Notes: generated by a model from the letters alone, not told the origin. Counted from the stretch's first letter, positions 43,119 through 51,648 are shown. The stretch is 64,000 bases of DNA from Pseudomonadota bacterium (GCA_009926935.1 RFNZ01000009.1:28171-92170), one strand, 5' to 3'. Numbers and translations: made by a program.

Positions 43119-44948
43119 ATGTTTGATATAGCACAGGTAGAAGCCGGCCCACGCGTCCGCATTGACCGTGATCGTGATGTGAAGCTGACCGATTTTGGCA
43201 AAGCCACGCTGGATGACCGGTATTTGCTGCCTGAAGAGTCTTATCAGGATTTGTTCGCGCGTGTCGCGATGGCCTATTCGGATGATTCCGAGCACGCCCA
43301 GCGCATCTACGATTATATCTCCAACCTCTGGTTCATGCCAGCCACGCCGATTCTGTCCAACGGCGGCACCAACCGCGGCCTCCCCATCTCCTGCTTCCTG
43401 AACGAGTGCCAGGACAAGCTGGAGGGTATTGTCGACCTCTGGACCGAGAACGTCTGGCTCGCTGCCAAAGGTGGTGGCATCGGTTCCTACTGGGGCAATT
43501 TGCGTTCGATCGGCGAAAAAGTCGGTCGCAACGGCAAAACATCGGGTATTGTCCCGTTCATCCGCGTGATGGATTCTCTCACGCTTGCTATTTCTCAGGG
43601 GTCTCTGCGCCGTGGCTCTGCCGCCTGCTACCTGCCTGTCTGGCATCCGGAGATTGAAGAGTTTATCGAGATGCGCCGCCCAACCGGTGGCGATCCAAAC
43701 CGCAAAGCACTCAACCTGCACCACGGCGTCGTCATTCCTGATGCCTTTATGCAAGCCGTCGAAAACGACGAGGAGTGGGCACTGCGTAGCCCGCACAACA
43801 ACGCCGTCATCGATAAGGTTAAAGCGCGCGATCTCTGGATCCGTATCCTGACCGCCCGTATTGAAACCGGCGAGCCTTACATTCTCTATATCGATCACGT
43901 CAACAAGGCCATCCCCGAACACCACAAAATGGCTGGCCTCAACGTGAAAATGTCGAACCTCTGCAGTGAAATCACGTTGCCTACGGGCATCGACCCCGAC
44001 GGGCGCGAGCGTACGGCTGTCTGCTGCCTTTCATCCCTCAACCTCGAAACTTTCGAAGAATGGCAGGATCACCCGACCTTCATCGACGATGTCATGCGCT
44101 TCCTCGACAACGTCATGACCGACTTCATCGACAAAGCGCCCGACAGCTTCGCAAAAGCCAAGTATTCGGCAATGCGCGAGCGTTCGGTGGGCCTCGGTGT
44201 CATGGGTTTCCACTCTTTCCTCCAGTCAAAAATGATTCCGATGGAATCGGTGATGGCCAAGGTCTGGAACCGCCGCATGTTCAGCCACATCAAACGCGGT
44301 GTCGATGACGCATCTAAAAAACTGGCCCACGAGCGCGGACCATGCCCCGATGCCGCCGATTACGGGGTTATGGAGCGTTTTTCCAACAAAATGGCGATTG
44401 CGCCAACGGCTTCCATCTCCATCATCACCGGTGGGGCCTCCCCCGGCATCGAGCCAAATGCCGCCAACGCCTATACGCACAAAACCTTGTCCGGTTCGTT
44501 TGCGGTCAAAAACCCGTACCTGAAAAAAATTCTGGCTGAAAAAGGTCAGGATACCGACGAGGTCTGGTCATCCATCTTCACCAACGAAGGCTCGATCCAG
44601 CATCTCGATTGCCTCGACGACATGGAAAAAGACGTCTTTAAAACCGCCTTTGAAATCGACCAGCGCTGGCTCATCGAGCATGCGGCCGACCGCACGCCGT
44701 TCGTCTGCCAGGCGCAGTCTCTCAACGTGTTCGTACCGGCTGATGTGCATAAAAAAGTGCTGCACCAGATCCACTGGGAGGCATGGAAAAAGGGCGTAAA
44801 ATCGCTTTACTACTGCCGCTCGCGTTCCATTGCCCGTGCCGAAAGTGCGGCCAGCTGGGACCGTGCGAAAAAGAAAACGGCAAGCGATGCGGCAGAAGCT
44901 GCAAAGGCCGAAGGCGGAAAATACGAGGAATGCCTCGCCTGCCAATAA
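43119..44948 (+). CDS. nrdA: Ribonucleoside-diphosphate reductase, alpha subunit
   Basis: A 609-residue class I alpha subunit, shorter than E. coli NrdA because it begins at the core domain without an N-terminal ATP cone. Active-site features: 'PISCFLNE' (first Cys), 'NLCSEI' (thiyl-radical Cys), 'SVGLGVMGFHSFLQ', 'TASISIITGGASPGIEP' and the C-terminal redox pair 'CLAC'. It reduces ribonucleotides to deoxyribonucleotides with NrdB. The lack of an ATP cone suggests no dATP feedback through this subunit. A MazG-like gene lies between it and nrdB. Confidence 0.96.
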   Translation: MFDIAQVEAGPRVRIDRDRDVKLTDFGKATLDDRYLLPEESYQDLFARVAMAYSDDSEHAQRIYDYISNLWFMPATPILSNGGTNRGLPISCFLNECQDKLEGIVDLWTENVWLAAKGGGIGSYWGNLRSIGEKVGRNGKTSGIVPFIRVMDSLTLAISQGSLRRGSAACYLPVWHPEIEEFIEMRRPTGGDPNRKALNLHHGVVIPDAFMQAVENDEEWALRSPHNNAVIDKVKARDLWIRILTARIETGEPYILYIDHVNKAIPEHHKMAGLNVKMSNLCSEITLPTGIDPDGRERTAVCCLSSLNLETFEEWQDHPTFIDDVMRFLDNVMTDFIDKAPDSFAKAKYSAMRERSVGLGVMGFHSFLQSKMIPMESVMAKVWNRRMFSHIKRGVDDASKKLAHERGPCPDAADYGVMERFSNKMAIAPTASISIITGGASPGIEPNAANAYTHKTLSGSFAVKNPYLKKILAEKGQDTDEVWSSIFTNEGSIQHLDCLDDMEKDVFKTAFEIDQRWLIEHAADRTPFVCQAQSLNVFVPADVHKKVLHQIHWEAWKKGVKSLYYCRSRSIARAESAASWDRAKKKTASDAAEAAKAEGGKYEECLACQ

Positions 44949-44956
44949 CGACTGTC

Positions 44957-44976
44957 ATCCCCGCGAAAGCGGGGAT
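44957..44976. repeat. REP-like palindromic hairpin
   Basis: ATCCCCGC-GAAA-GCGGGGAT forms an 8-bp stem with a GNRA-type tetraloop just behind nrdA. The surrounding 'GTCATCCCCGCGAAAGCGGGGATCC' type repeat (shortened form) is common in alphaproteobacterial genomes as a small interspersed palindrome. Only this copy was noticed in the window. Confidence 0.7.
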
Positions 44977-45003
44977 CCAGTAAAACACAACTTGGGGACC
45001 GAT

Positions 45004-45420
45004 ATGAAGAAGACGACACTTGAATGCGTGGCGGAATTCCACGCAACCTACGGCTTGCCGGTTAAAAATGAACCGCATCTTGGGGATGCACGGACAAATG
45101 CCCTGCGCATTAGCCTTCTGCAGGAAGAGCTGAACGAACTTAAAGAAGCCCTGGAAAGCGGCGATGAAGTAGGCGTTCTTGATGCATTAACGGACTTGCA
45201 ATATGTCCTTGATGGCGCTTATCTGTCCTTGGGGTACCACAAACTGAAAGACGCGGCTTTTGCCGAAGTGCAGCGCTCGAATATGAGCAAACTAGGACGT
45301 GACGGTAAACCCGTCGTCCGCCCTGAAGACGGCAAGATTTTAAAAGGGCCTGATTACACCCCGCCTGATCTGGCGATGGTGATGGATGTCTGGCGCAAGG
45401 GCCAGAAACAGGCTGCATAA
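45004..45420 (+). CDS. MazG-like / phosphoribosyl-ATP-pyrophosphohydrolase-like NTP pyrophosphohydrolase
   Basis: A 138-residue all-helical protein with the MazG/HisE superfamily pattern 'LLQEELNELKEALESGD' (EExxE type) and 'VLDALTDLQYVLDGA' (ExxD type, here DALTD). Such enzymes hydrolyse (d)NTPs to the monophosphate, often dUTP, dCTP or damaged nucleotides. Its place inside the nrdA-nrdB gap links it to deoxynucleotide pool control. The frame extends upstream into nrdA, but the ATG at 45004 begins the conserved sequence. Confidence 0.85.
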   Translation: MKKTTLECVAEFHATYGLPVKNEPHLGDARTNALRISLLQEELNELKEALESGDEVGVLDALTDLQYVLDGAYLSLGYHKLKDAAFAEVQRSNMSKLGRDGKPVVRPEDGKILKGPDYTPPDLAMVMDVWRKGQKQAA

Positions 45421-45451
45421 GAAAAGAAATTCAAAAAACGGAGAGAGTAAA

Positions 45452-46486
45452 ATGTCGAAATTGTTGCAGGAACGTCACGTCTATAAACCCTTTTTGTACC
45501 CATGGTGCTACGAGGCTTGGTTGACACAGCAGCGCATACATTGGCTGCCAGAAGAGGTGCCGATGGCCGAAGACGTGCGCGACTGGCGCAAAAAACTGAC
45601 GCCTGAAGAGAAAAACCTTCTAACGCAGATCATGCGCTTCTTCACGCAGGCCGATGTCGAGGTCAGCAACTGTTACAACAAGCACTATTCCCGCGTATTC
45701 GGGCCCGTCGAAGTACAGATGATGCTTTCGTCCTTTGCCAACATCGAAACCGTGCACATCGCGGCCTACAGCCACTTGCTCGATACACTGGGTATGCCTG
45801 AGGTCGAATACACCGCCTTCATGCAGTACAAGGAAATGAAGGATAAATACGACTACATGCAGACAGCGCGCATGGACAGCCGGCGCGACATCGCCAAAAC
45901 CATGGCTATGTTTGGTGCGTTTACGGAAGGGCTGCAGCTCTTTGCCTCCTTCGCGATCCTCATGAACTTCCCACGCTTCAATAAAATGAAGGGCATGGGC
46001 CAGATCGTGACATGGTCAGTGCGTGACGAAACGCTGCACTGCCTTTCCATGATCAAGCTCTTCAACACCTTCATCCAAGAAAACCAGGATATCTGGGATG
46101 ACCAGCTGAAGGAAGAGATTACGGATAGCTGCAAAACCATCATCGGCCATGAAGATGCATTCATTGATCTTGCATTCGAAATGGGCGGGATCGAGGGCCT
46201 CACGGCCGAAGAGGTCAAACAGTATATCCGTTACATCGGTGACCGCCGCCTGCAGCAGCTCAATCTGGAGCCTATCTACGGCGCCGATAAAAACCCGCTG
46301 CCATGGATGGACATCATGATGAACGGGGCCGAGCACGTAAACTTCTTCGAAAACCGTGCAACGGAATATTCCAAAGCCTCAACGCAAGGATCATGGGAAG
46401 AGGTATTTGCGGAAGATCTCTTCAGCGGCAACTACGGCAAGAAAAAAGGCGGCGAGCCTTTAGACGGTGTCGAAGAAGCGGCATAG
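45452..46486 (+). CDS. nrdB: Ribonucleoside-diphosphate reductase, beta subunit
   Basis: A 344-residue beta subunit. Metal ligands are visible: Asp and Glu in 'FTQADVEV', Glu/His in 'NIETVHIAAY', Glu in 'AFTEGLQL' and the pair 'RDETLH'. The radical Tyr is present four residues after the first His ('HIAAY'). It generates the tyrosyl radical for NrdA. The start at 45452 is set by GGAGAGAG; the frame extends upstream to 45386 over the end of the MazG-like gene. Confidence 0.96.
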   Translation: MSKLLQERHVYKPFLYPWCYEAWLTQQRIHWLPEEVPMAEDVRDWRKKLTPEEKNLLTQIMRFFTQADVEVSNCYNKHYSRVFGPVEVQMMLSSFANIETVHIAAYSHLLDTLGMPEVEYTAFMQYKEMKDKYDYMQTARMDSRRDIAKTMAMFGAFTEGLQLFASFAILMNFPRFNKMKGMGQIVTWSVRDETLHCLSMIKLFNTFIQENQDIWDDQLKEEITDSCKTIIGHEDAFIDLAFEMGGIEGLTAEEVKQYIRYIGDRRLQQLNLEPIYGADKNPLPWMDIMMNGAEHVNFFENRATEYSKASTQGSWEEVFAEDLFSGNYGKKKGGEPLDGVEEAA

Positions 46487-46536
46487 AAAAAATGGCTTAA
46501 GCTATATTCAGGAAACCAAACGTCTATCAGGTAGAG

Positions 46537-46828
46537 ATGGACCTACAGCGTATGGGCGATGGGGGCCACCGTAAGCTACGCTGTCCACATTGCAGGCAAA
46601 TCGCGCCATGGCCTCGGTAAAGTCAGAGGCTGGTGTATATTTCAGAAATACGACACGAGTAACGGGAGTCATTTAGCAAGCATCTCTCTCAGCTTGTGTC
46701 GTAATGTGGATTCCCAAGGGATTGTCATTGAAGCCGCAATATCATTAGCGAAAGAGATATTGAAATCGCTGTATCAGCTGAATGCGCTTATACAACAGCT
46801 ACAAGCTCTTAAGAAAACAGCTGCTTAA
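46537..46828 (+). pseudogene. Short reading frames with a CPHC motif, possibly a frameshifted remnant
   Basis: Two overlapping plus-strand frames: 46537-46620 begins 'MDLQRMGDGGHRKLRCPHC' and stops after 27 codons; 46559-46828 encodes 89 residues ending in a helix 'LNALIQQLQALKKTAA'. Neither matches a known family. The zinc-type CxxC in the first frame and the helical end of the second could be parts of one protein split by a frameshift, or a single small gene (46559-46828). Not enough evidence to assign a product. Confidence 0.3.
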
Positions 46829-46861
46829 GTGCTATAAGCTTTATAGACCATTCAAAGATAA

Positions 46862-47746
46862 TCAAACCCGTAACCCCAGATTGAAGCGGCTCGCTTCAAC
46901 CCGCGCTCGTTCGGCGTTGGTAAAGACTGGATGCGCGGGGATAGCGGCGGAATCAGTCGCATCCGTTAGCGGGTTTGACACAAAAGGTAAGACGTAAGGC
47001 ATGCTGCTTGCTTGGAAAGGCCGCCAACCTTGTGTGGGCATTGCAAGTCTTTCTGCAATCAAGGCCATGACAACCGGATGCATCACAAGCCCGCAGTGGC
47101 TGGCCTTATAAAGAATTTCTATATTTTCACTCTGTTCTGTCGCTGGGTTAAGACATGCCGTCCAGTGCACAACACCGTCCTTTTTGCTAAAAATCGAAGT
47201 TGTAGGCATGTCTGGCGGCACAAGCATGTTTTTTAAAAGAACCGGGTCATGCGCAGTGCCTGAATCCGGATTGAGTGCTTCAAAAAGCCATCGAACGACC
47301 CCAACAGTGGCCTCAGGGTTCGCATAAAGCCCGAAGGGAGATCCAAGCGTGATGACTCGGGCGACAAGATCCGGATAGGTTTTGGCAAGGGCTCGTGCAT
47401 AAAGTCCGCCCATACTGTGCCCTATAAGAGATATTTTTTGTCTGTGTCGGCCATAAGTGGTGTGCAAAAGCTCCGTGATATGATGAATAACATCCTTGCG
47501 TGGACCCAGATTGACCCCGTAATCCCAGCCATAGGGTTTGTAGCCTTTAATGGAAAGATATTGCCTGAGCACGTAAGTTGTGACGTCGTGGGCTCCAAGC
47601 CCGGGCAGAACAAGAACAGGTTCTCCTTTTCCCGATGGTGTAAGCCCAAAAAGGGCAGACAGAACAAGCGGATTAAAAGCAGCAGCAAGTTCAATCGCAG
47701 CACGCGGGCCTTCAGTAACAGTGTCTCGAAGTAAAGCGGTAGACAT
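46862..47746 (-). CDS. Alpha/beta-hydrolase, lipase-like
   Basis: A 294-residue protein with an alpha/beta-hydrolase core: 'PVLVLPGLGAHD' oxyanion region, nucleophile elbow 'LIGHSMGG', and acid/His candidates in 'SKKDGVVHW' and 'ASHCGLVMHP'. It resembles triacylglycerol lipases and esterases of the PGAP1/LipA type. No signal peptide is visible, so it is probably cytoplasmic. Monocistronic. Confidence 0.85.
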   Translation of the reverse strand: MSTALLRDTVTEGPRAAIELAAAFNPLVLSALFGLTPSGKGEPVLVLPGLGAHDVTTYVLRQYLSIKGYKPYGWDYGVNLGPRKDVIHHITELLHTTYGRHRQKISLIGHSMGGLYARALAKTYPDLVARVITLGSPFGLYANPEATVGVVRWLFEALNPDSGTAHDPVLLKNMLVPPDMPTTSIFSKKDGVVHWTACLNPATEQSENIEILYKASHCGLVMHPVVMALIAERLAMPTQGWRPFQASSMPYVLPFVSNPLTDATDSAAIPAHPVFTNAERARVEASRFNLGLRV

Positions 47747-47759
47747 GTCTTTCTCCGTT

Positions 47760-47888
47760 GGTCTGGAAGTATGGTACGCTTAAAAACTACGCAAAAGGCA
47801 GCTCTTTTTACTTTTTAAAGAGATTGCGCTTCTTTGGTGCCGTTTATCTTGCATTAAAAAACCCCGCCGAGATGGCGGGGTTTTTCTT
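47760..47888 (+). ncRNA. Candidate small RNA with an orphan intrinsic terminator
   Basis: Between the divergent lipase (minus) and phosphatase (plus) genes is a strong terminator (47856-47885: stem AAAAACCCCGCC / GGCGGGGTTTTT) that is downstream of neither gene. An upstream hairpin CTCTTT...AAAGAG lies about 50 bp before it. This is what a short independent transcript would look like. Start and promoter are guesses. Confidence 0.35.
47856..47885 (+). terminator. Orphan intrinsic terminator between divergent genes
   Basis: A 12-bp A/T-flanked stem (AAAAACCCCGCC / GGCGGGGTTTTT) with a 5-nt loop. Symmetrical, so it can act on both strands. Confidence 0.85.
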
Positions 47889-47945
47889 GAGCGCTCAGAG
47901 CATCCATATATTGCAATTTTAAGTACATTATGAATAATTAAAATC

Positions 47946-48557
47946 ATGAAAAGCATCCATATCCTTGAAGCACTTGATGTCGTCGAATGGACTCGGCAAA
48001 ACCGCCCGATCGCGGTCCTGTCCATCGAGCACCCGGGGGCAAGGCGTGTATGGGAGGGTGCTGCCCCGCGCCTCATCGAACACGGCATTGCCGATGTCCA
48101 CCAACGCATTCAGGTTTACTGGGATACGGAGGAAGATCATCCGCAAGGCCCGTCCCTTCGCAATGTGCGCGCGGGTCTTGTGTTTTTAAGGCGTCACGGC
48201 AAGGCATCAAAGCGCCCTTTGGTGGTGCATTGCCGTCAGGGCAAGTCCCGCAGCGTGGCGATGGCCTTGGCCTATCTCGTGGCGGTCAATCCTGATAAAA
48301 CGCTGGCGGAATGCATCGCGCATCTCAAAACGCTGCGCCCTGAACCTGCACCTAACATCAAGGTTATCGAGCATGCTGACAAGGCGTTGGGCCTTGAAGG
48401 TAGGTTGCTGCAAGCCGTTCTTGATGACCCTGTCTTTACCGCCAACCGCACAAAGGCAAATGCCCGCCGTGCCGAGTGGGCCGAAAAAAATCCTGCCGGC
48501 CTAAAAAAGTACAGGCGCCCGTTGCAAAAACGTGGCCCAAAGCCAAAAGCAACCTAA
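47946..48557 (+). CDS. Dual-specificity / tyrosine phosphatase-like protein
   Basis: A 203-residue protein with the CX5R phosphatase loop in 'VVHCRQGKSRSVAM' (Cys about residue 96, Arg six residues later) and an upstream region that can supply the general acid Asp ('YWDTEEDHPQG'). Cysteine phosphatases of this class act on phosphotyrosine or other phosphate esters; the substrate is unknown. The C-terminus is very basic. Confidence 0.85.
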   Translation: MKSIHILEALDVVEWTRQNRPIAVLSIEHPGARRVWEGAAPRLIEHGIADVHQRIQVYWDTEEDHPQGPSLRNVRAGLVFLRRHGKASKRPLVVHCRQGKSRSVAMALAYLVAVNPDKTLAECIAHLKTLRPEPAPNIKVIEHADKALGLEGRLLQAVLDDPVFTANRTKANARRAEWAEKNPAGLKKYRRPLQKRGPKPKAT

Positions 48558-48563
48558 AGAAAA

Positions 48564-48582
48564 ACCCGCCACACGGGCGGGT
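48564..48582. terminator. Shared terminator of the phosphatase gene and dnaA
   Basis: Stem ACCCGCC / GGCGGGT with a 5-nt loop between convergent gene ends. The minus strand has a run of T after the stem (TTTTTCTTT), so it serves dnaA best. Confidence 0.75.
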
Positions 48583-48611
48583 CTCATTTTCCCGGCTAAG
48601 GAGTTCTCTTA

Positions 48612-50063
48612 TTAATCGCCCTTCAGCACGCGGCGGACGCCGTTGACTTCGTCGGCGAAAAGCGTGTCTTCCGTCATCAGCTCTTCAACTTTTTTAACCG
48701 CGTGCATCACGGTCGTGTGGTCACGGCCACCAAACTTGCGACCGATTTCTGGCAGCGAGCGCGTGGTCAATTTTTTGCACAGATACATGGCAACCTGGCG
48801 CGGGCGGGCTACGTTGCGGCTGCGGCGGGCTGAGTGCATGTCAGTCAGGCGCAGATTGTAGTGCTCGGCCACTTTGCGCTGGATCTCGTCAATCGTGATG
48901 CGGCGCTCGTAGGAGCGAAGCACATCCGACAAAACTTCCTGCGTGATATCAAGAGTGAGAGCCGTATTCGTCATGTCGCGGTGGACGGCAAGGCGGTTAA
49001 GCGCGCCTTCCAGTTCGCGGATGTTCGATGTGATTTTACCGGCAAGAAAATGTGTTACATCCTGCGGCAGATCAATGTTCATGAGCGCAGCTTTCGACTT
49101 CACGACATCAAGACGAAGGTCGAAGGTCGATGGTTTGATGTCGGCAACAAGGCCCCAGCCAAGGCGGGAACGCAGGCGCTCATCAAGGCCCTCAAGGTCC
49201 ATCGGTGCGCGGTCGCCCGAGATCACAATCAGTTTGCCTTGGTCAACAAGGGCGTTGAACGTGTGGAAGAACTCTTCCTGCGTCGTGTCCTTGCCGGCAA
49301 TGAACTGGATGTCGTCAATCATTAGAACGTCAACCGAGCGGAACTGCTCCTTGAAGTTCATGGAATCCTGACGGCGCAGCGCGCGGACAAACTGGTACAT
49401 GAATTTTTCGGCAGAAAGATAAACAACCTTGCGGCTTCTGCGCTCGCGCAGGGCGTGGGCCATCGCGTGCATCAGGTGTGTTTTGCCAAGGCCAACGCCG
49501 CCATAGATATAAAGCGGGTTGAAGGGCATGCCGTCAGCTTCAACAACACGGCGGCAGGCAGCGGCGGCAAATGCGTTTGGCTTTCCAACCACGAATGTTT
49601 CAAACGTAAAACGTGGATCAAGCGCCGAGGAAAGTTCGGAGTAAATATCAACATCACCCGCGCGTGCGGCGGCACTCACATCAAATCCGTTACCGGTTGC
49701 GGCTGTAGCATTGGGGTCGCGCAGAGTCTGGACCTGCACGACAATCTGCACGCGCAGGATATCGGGGTTTGCCTCGCGGCAGAGCGTGACGATACGGTCA
49801 TGGTAGTGGCTGCCGATCCAGTCGCGCATGAAACGCGTAGGAACGGAAACTTCAAGCGTGCCCTGATAAAAAGCCTGCAACTGCATAGGCTTCAGCCATG
49901 AGCGGAAAACGGCTTCGCCGTATTCTCCGCGAAGGGCTTCGTGTACGCCTTCCCAGGCGGTTAAAATTTCGGGGGTAGGTTCTGTGCGCAAGCGCTCGAG
50001 ATTGGCCGGAGCCTGTTGCGGTGTTTCTGATTTGGCAGCGCCGGCAGTCGATTTTTTACTCAT
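48612..50063 (-). CDS. dnaA: Chromosomal replication initiator protein DnaA
   Basis: A 483-residue initiator with an N-terminal domain I ('AWEGVHEALRGEYGEAVFRSWLKPM' pattern, shortened), AAA+ domain III with Walker A 'GGVGLGKTHLMHA' and Walker B 'VLMIDDIQFI', and the C-terminal DNA-binding signature 'GGRDHTTVMHAVKKVE'. It binds DnaA boxes and opens oriC. rpsT and mutM upstream are the usual alphaproteobacterial neighbours; oriC itself need not be here. AAGGGGG lies nine bases before the start. Confidence 0.98.
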   Translation of the reverse strand: MSKKSTAGAAKSETPQQAPANLERLRTEPTPEILTAWEGVHEALRGEYGEAVFRSWLKPMQLQAFYQGTLEVSVPTRFMRDWIGSHYHDRIVTLCREANPDILRVQIVVQVQTLRDPNATAATGNGFDVSAAARAGDVDIYSELSSALDPRFTFETFVVGKPNAFAAAACRRVVEADGMPFNPLYIYGGVGLGKTHLMHAMAHALRERRSRKVVYLSAEKFMYQFVRALRRQDSMNFKEQFRSVDVLMIDDIQFIAGKDTTQEEFFHTFNALVDQGKLIVISGDRAPMDLEGLDERLRSRLGWGLVADIKPSTFDLRLDVVKSKAALMNIDLPQDVTHFLAGKITSNIRELEGALNRLAVHRDMTNTALTLDITQEVLSDVLRSYERRITIDEIQRKVAEHYNLRLTDMHSARRSRNVARPRQVAMYLCKKLTTRSLPEIGRKFGGRDHTTVMHAVKKVEELMTEDTLFADEVNGVRRVLKGD

Positions 50064-50404
50064 GTCAGGTGTCCCCCTTAGACCCTAGATATTTTTGAAT
50101 ACTTGAAGCAGAACCTTCTGGAACTGCATTCCCTTATACTTCAGAAAAAACACGGAAAGCCAACCGCAAAGTGGCAGATTTCCTTGGTTTCCGTTGTTCT
50201 GAGTGAAGTCACCCTAACTCGTTTCAATCACCCTTGCAAGACGGAGAATTAGAAATTTTTTAAAAAAGAAAGAATCTGACTCAATGAATATTTGACGCGA
50301 CAAAGTTAAGCCGCAGTGATTACTTGCGACCTAAAATTAATTACTTGACAAAGAAACAGGATAGAAAAAAGGAAGGCCATGGAAGGCCTTCGGTATATGC
50401 TTAA
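50064..50404. other. dnaA promoter region with an inverted repeat
   Basis: A 341-bp gap between rpsT and dnaA with no gene. It contains a near-perfect inverted repeat CGGAAAGCCAA ... TTGGTTTCCG (about 50153-50208) separated by roughly 35 bp. The rpsT terminator occupies the right end. The rest is AT-rich and suited to a promoter. Confidence 0.4.
50365..50391 (-). terminator. rpsT intrinsic terminator
   Basis: Stem GAAGGCC / GGCCTTC with a 6-nt loop followed on the minus strand by TTTTTT, directly after rpsT. Confidence 0.8.
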
Positions 50405-50671
50405 TTAAGCCTTGAGAGCTTTGATGCGGGCCGAGAGGCGCGAAAGCTTGCGGGCAGCGGTGTTTTTGTTCAAAACACCTTTGCTTACACCGCGGGCAAT
50501 CTCTGGGCGGGCAGCTTTAAGAGCAGCCTGTGCTGCGGCATAATCGCCAGCCATGCAAGCTTGCTCGATTTTACGCACATGCGTGCGGATACGGTTACGG
50601 CGCGCAGCGTTCGTGGCCGTTACACGGGCCGTGGTGCGGATGCGCTTCTCTGAAGACTTGTGGTTTGCCAT
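50405..50671 (-). CDS. rpsT: 30S ribosomal protein S20
   Basis: An 88-residue, very basic helical protein with the S20 signature '[26 protein letters not shown]' at the N-terminus (here shortened) and '[19 protein letters not shown]' at the C-terminus. It binds 16S rRNA helix 44 and the 5' domain. Location between mutM and dnaA is the typical alphaproteobacterial order. Confidence 0.97.
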   Translation of the reverse strand: MANHKSSEKRIRTTARVTATNAARRNRIRTHVRKIEQACMAGDYAAAQAALKAARPEIARGVSKGVLNKNTAARKLSRLSARIKALKA

Positions 50672-50725
50672 AGGGCTTTCTCAATTCCAATTCTGTAGCG
50701 GTCAGCCATCGTGGGCCATGACCAG

Positions 50726-50734
50726 TTATTCACA
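50726..50734 (+). promoter_or_regulatory. DnaA-box 9-mer upstream of rpsT
   Basis: TTATTCACA fits the TTATNCACA DnaA-box consensus and lies about 55 bp upstream of rpsT, in the rpsT promoter region. It may allow DnaA-linked regulation, but a single box can be chance. Confidence 0.4.
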
Positions 50735-50808
50735 ATTCGTCCACGACAATTAGCGAAGCACCCACACACCTGTCAAGCAAAAGAATGGGGATAAAAAGAA
50801 TCGCCGAT

Positions 50809-51648
50809 TCATCTCTGTTTGACAGGACAGAAGAACGTGGTACGTCCGCCCTGCGTTATGCTTCGCACACAGGCTTTGCCCTTGCAATTGCAATCACCGC
50901 ATGGCTGCCCGCCGTGCCCGTAAACATCAAACGAATGCTGGAAATATCCCGTGCTGCCATCCAGCTGCCTGTGGTCGCGCAGTGTGCTGCCTCCGGATGC
51001 AAGAGCCTCCCGCATGACGGCCTTGATGGCATGGGCCAGTTTGACTGCCTCTGCATTTTTGATGTGGTTCGCAATTTTTTTCGGGCTGATACCGGCGCGG
51101 TATAGGGCTTCGCATGCATAGATATTGCCAATCCCCGCCACAACACGCTGGTCGAGCAGTGCCTGTTTGATCGGCGTTTTTTTAAGCGCAAGGCGCTGGG
51201 CCAGCGCGCGGCCATCAAATGTCTTCTCAAGAGGCTCGGGCCCTATATGGACAAGTGATTTGTGCGCAGCCTCATCGCAAAGCGGAAATACATCCATCTG
51301 CCCAAAGCGCCGCGGGTCGTTATAAACAAGGCGCATACCGCAATCGAGAGTGACAATCACATGGTCATGCGCCTCGGGTTTGTAAGCCTGTTTCTTGGCA
51401 ATGGTCCGGAAGCTGCCCGACATCCCGAGATGGATAAGCCACGTATATCCGCCTTCGAGGTCTGCAAGGATGTACTTTGCGCGCCGCCTGAAGCGCAGGA
51501 TTTTACGGTTCTTCAACGTTTTGACAAAACCTTGGGGGAAGGGCGCGCGCAAACCGCCCCGTCTAAGCACGACATCCACGATCTGGCGGTTTTTAACACT
51601 CTTTTCAAGACCGCAACGTATAGTTTCAACTTCAGGAAGTTCTGGCAT
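50809..51648 (-). CDS. mutM: Formamidopyrimidine-DNA glycosylase
   Basis: A 279-residue enzyme beginning 'MPELPEVETIRCGL', with catalytic Pro2 and Glu3 positions intact and a helix-two-turn-helix region ('LLDQRVVAGIGNIYACEALYRAG' pattern). It excises 8-oxoguanine and formamidopyrimidines. The C-terminal zinc finger is atypical: the first pair 'PCGDC' is present and followed by an extra Cys ('NC'), but the final motif reads 'FFCPVKQ' in place of 'FFCPxCQ', so the fourth zinc Cys is missing. Confidence 0.95.
   Translation of the reverse strand: MPELPEVETIRCGLEKSVKNRQIVDVVLRRGGLRAPFPQGFVKTLKNRKILRFRRRAKYILADLEGGYTWLIHLGMSGSFRTIAKKQAYKPEAHDHVIVTLDCGMRLVYNDPRRFGQMDVFPLCDEAAHKSLVHIGPEPLEKTFDGRALAQRLALKKTPIKQALLDQRVVAGIGNIYACEALYRAGISPKKIANHIKNAEAVKLAHAIKAVMREALASGGSTLRDHRQLDGSTGYFQHSFDVYGHGGQPCGDCNCKGKACVRSITQGGRTTFFCPVKQR

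Noticed and set aside
44951..44985. Factor-independent terminator of nrdA
   Set aside because: The hairpin is strong but has no T-run on either side and matches a common interspersed palindrome; read-through to the MazG-like gene and nrdB is expected.
50064..50404. Chromosomal origin next to dnaA
   Set aside because: No cluster of DnaA boxes or AT-rich 13-mers is visible here; one box upstream of rpsT is not sufficient.
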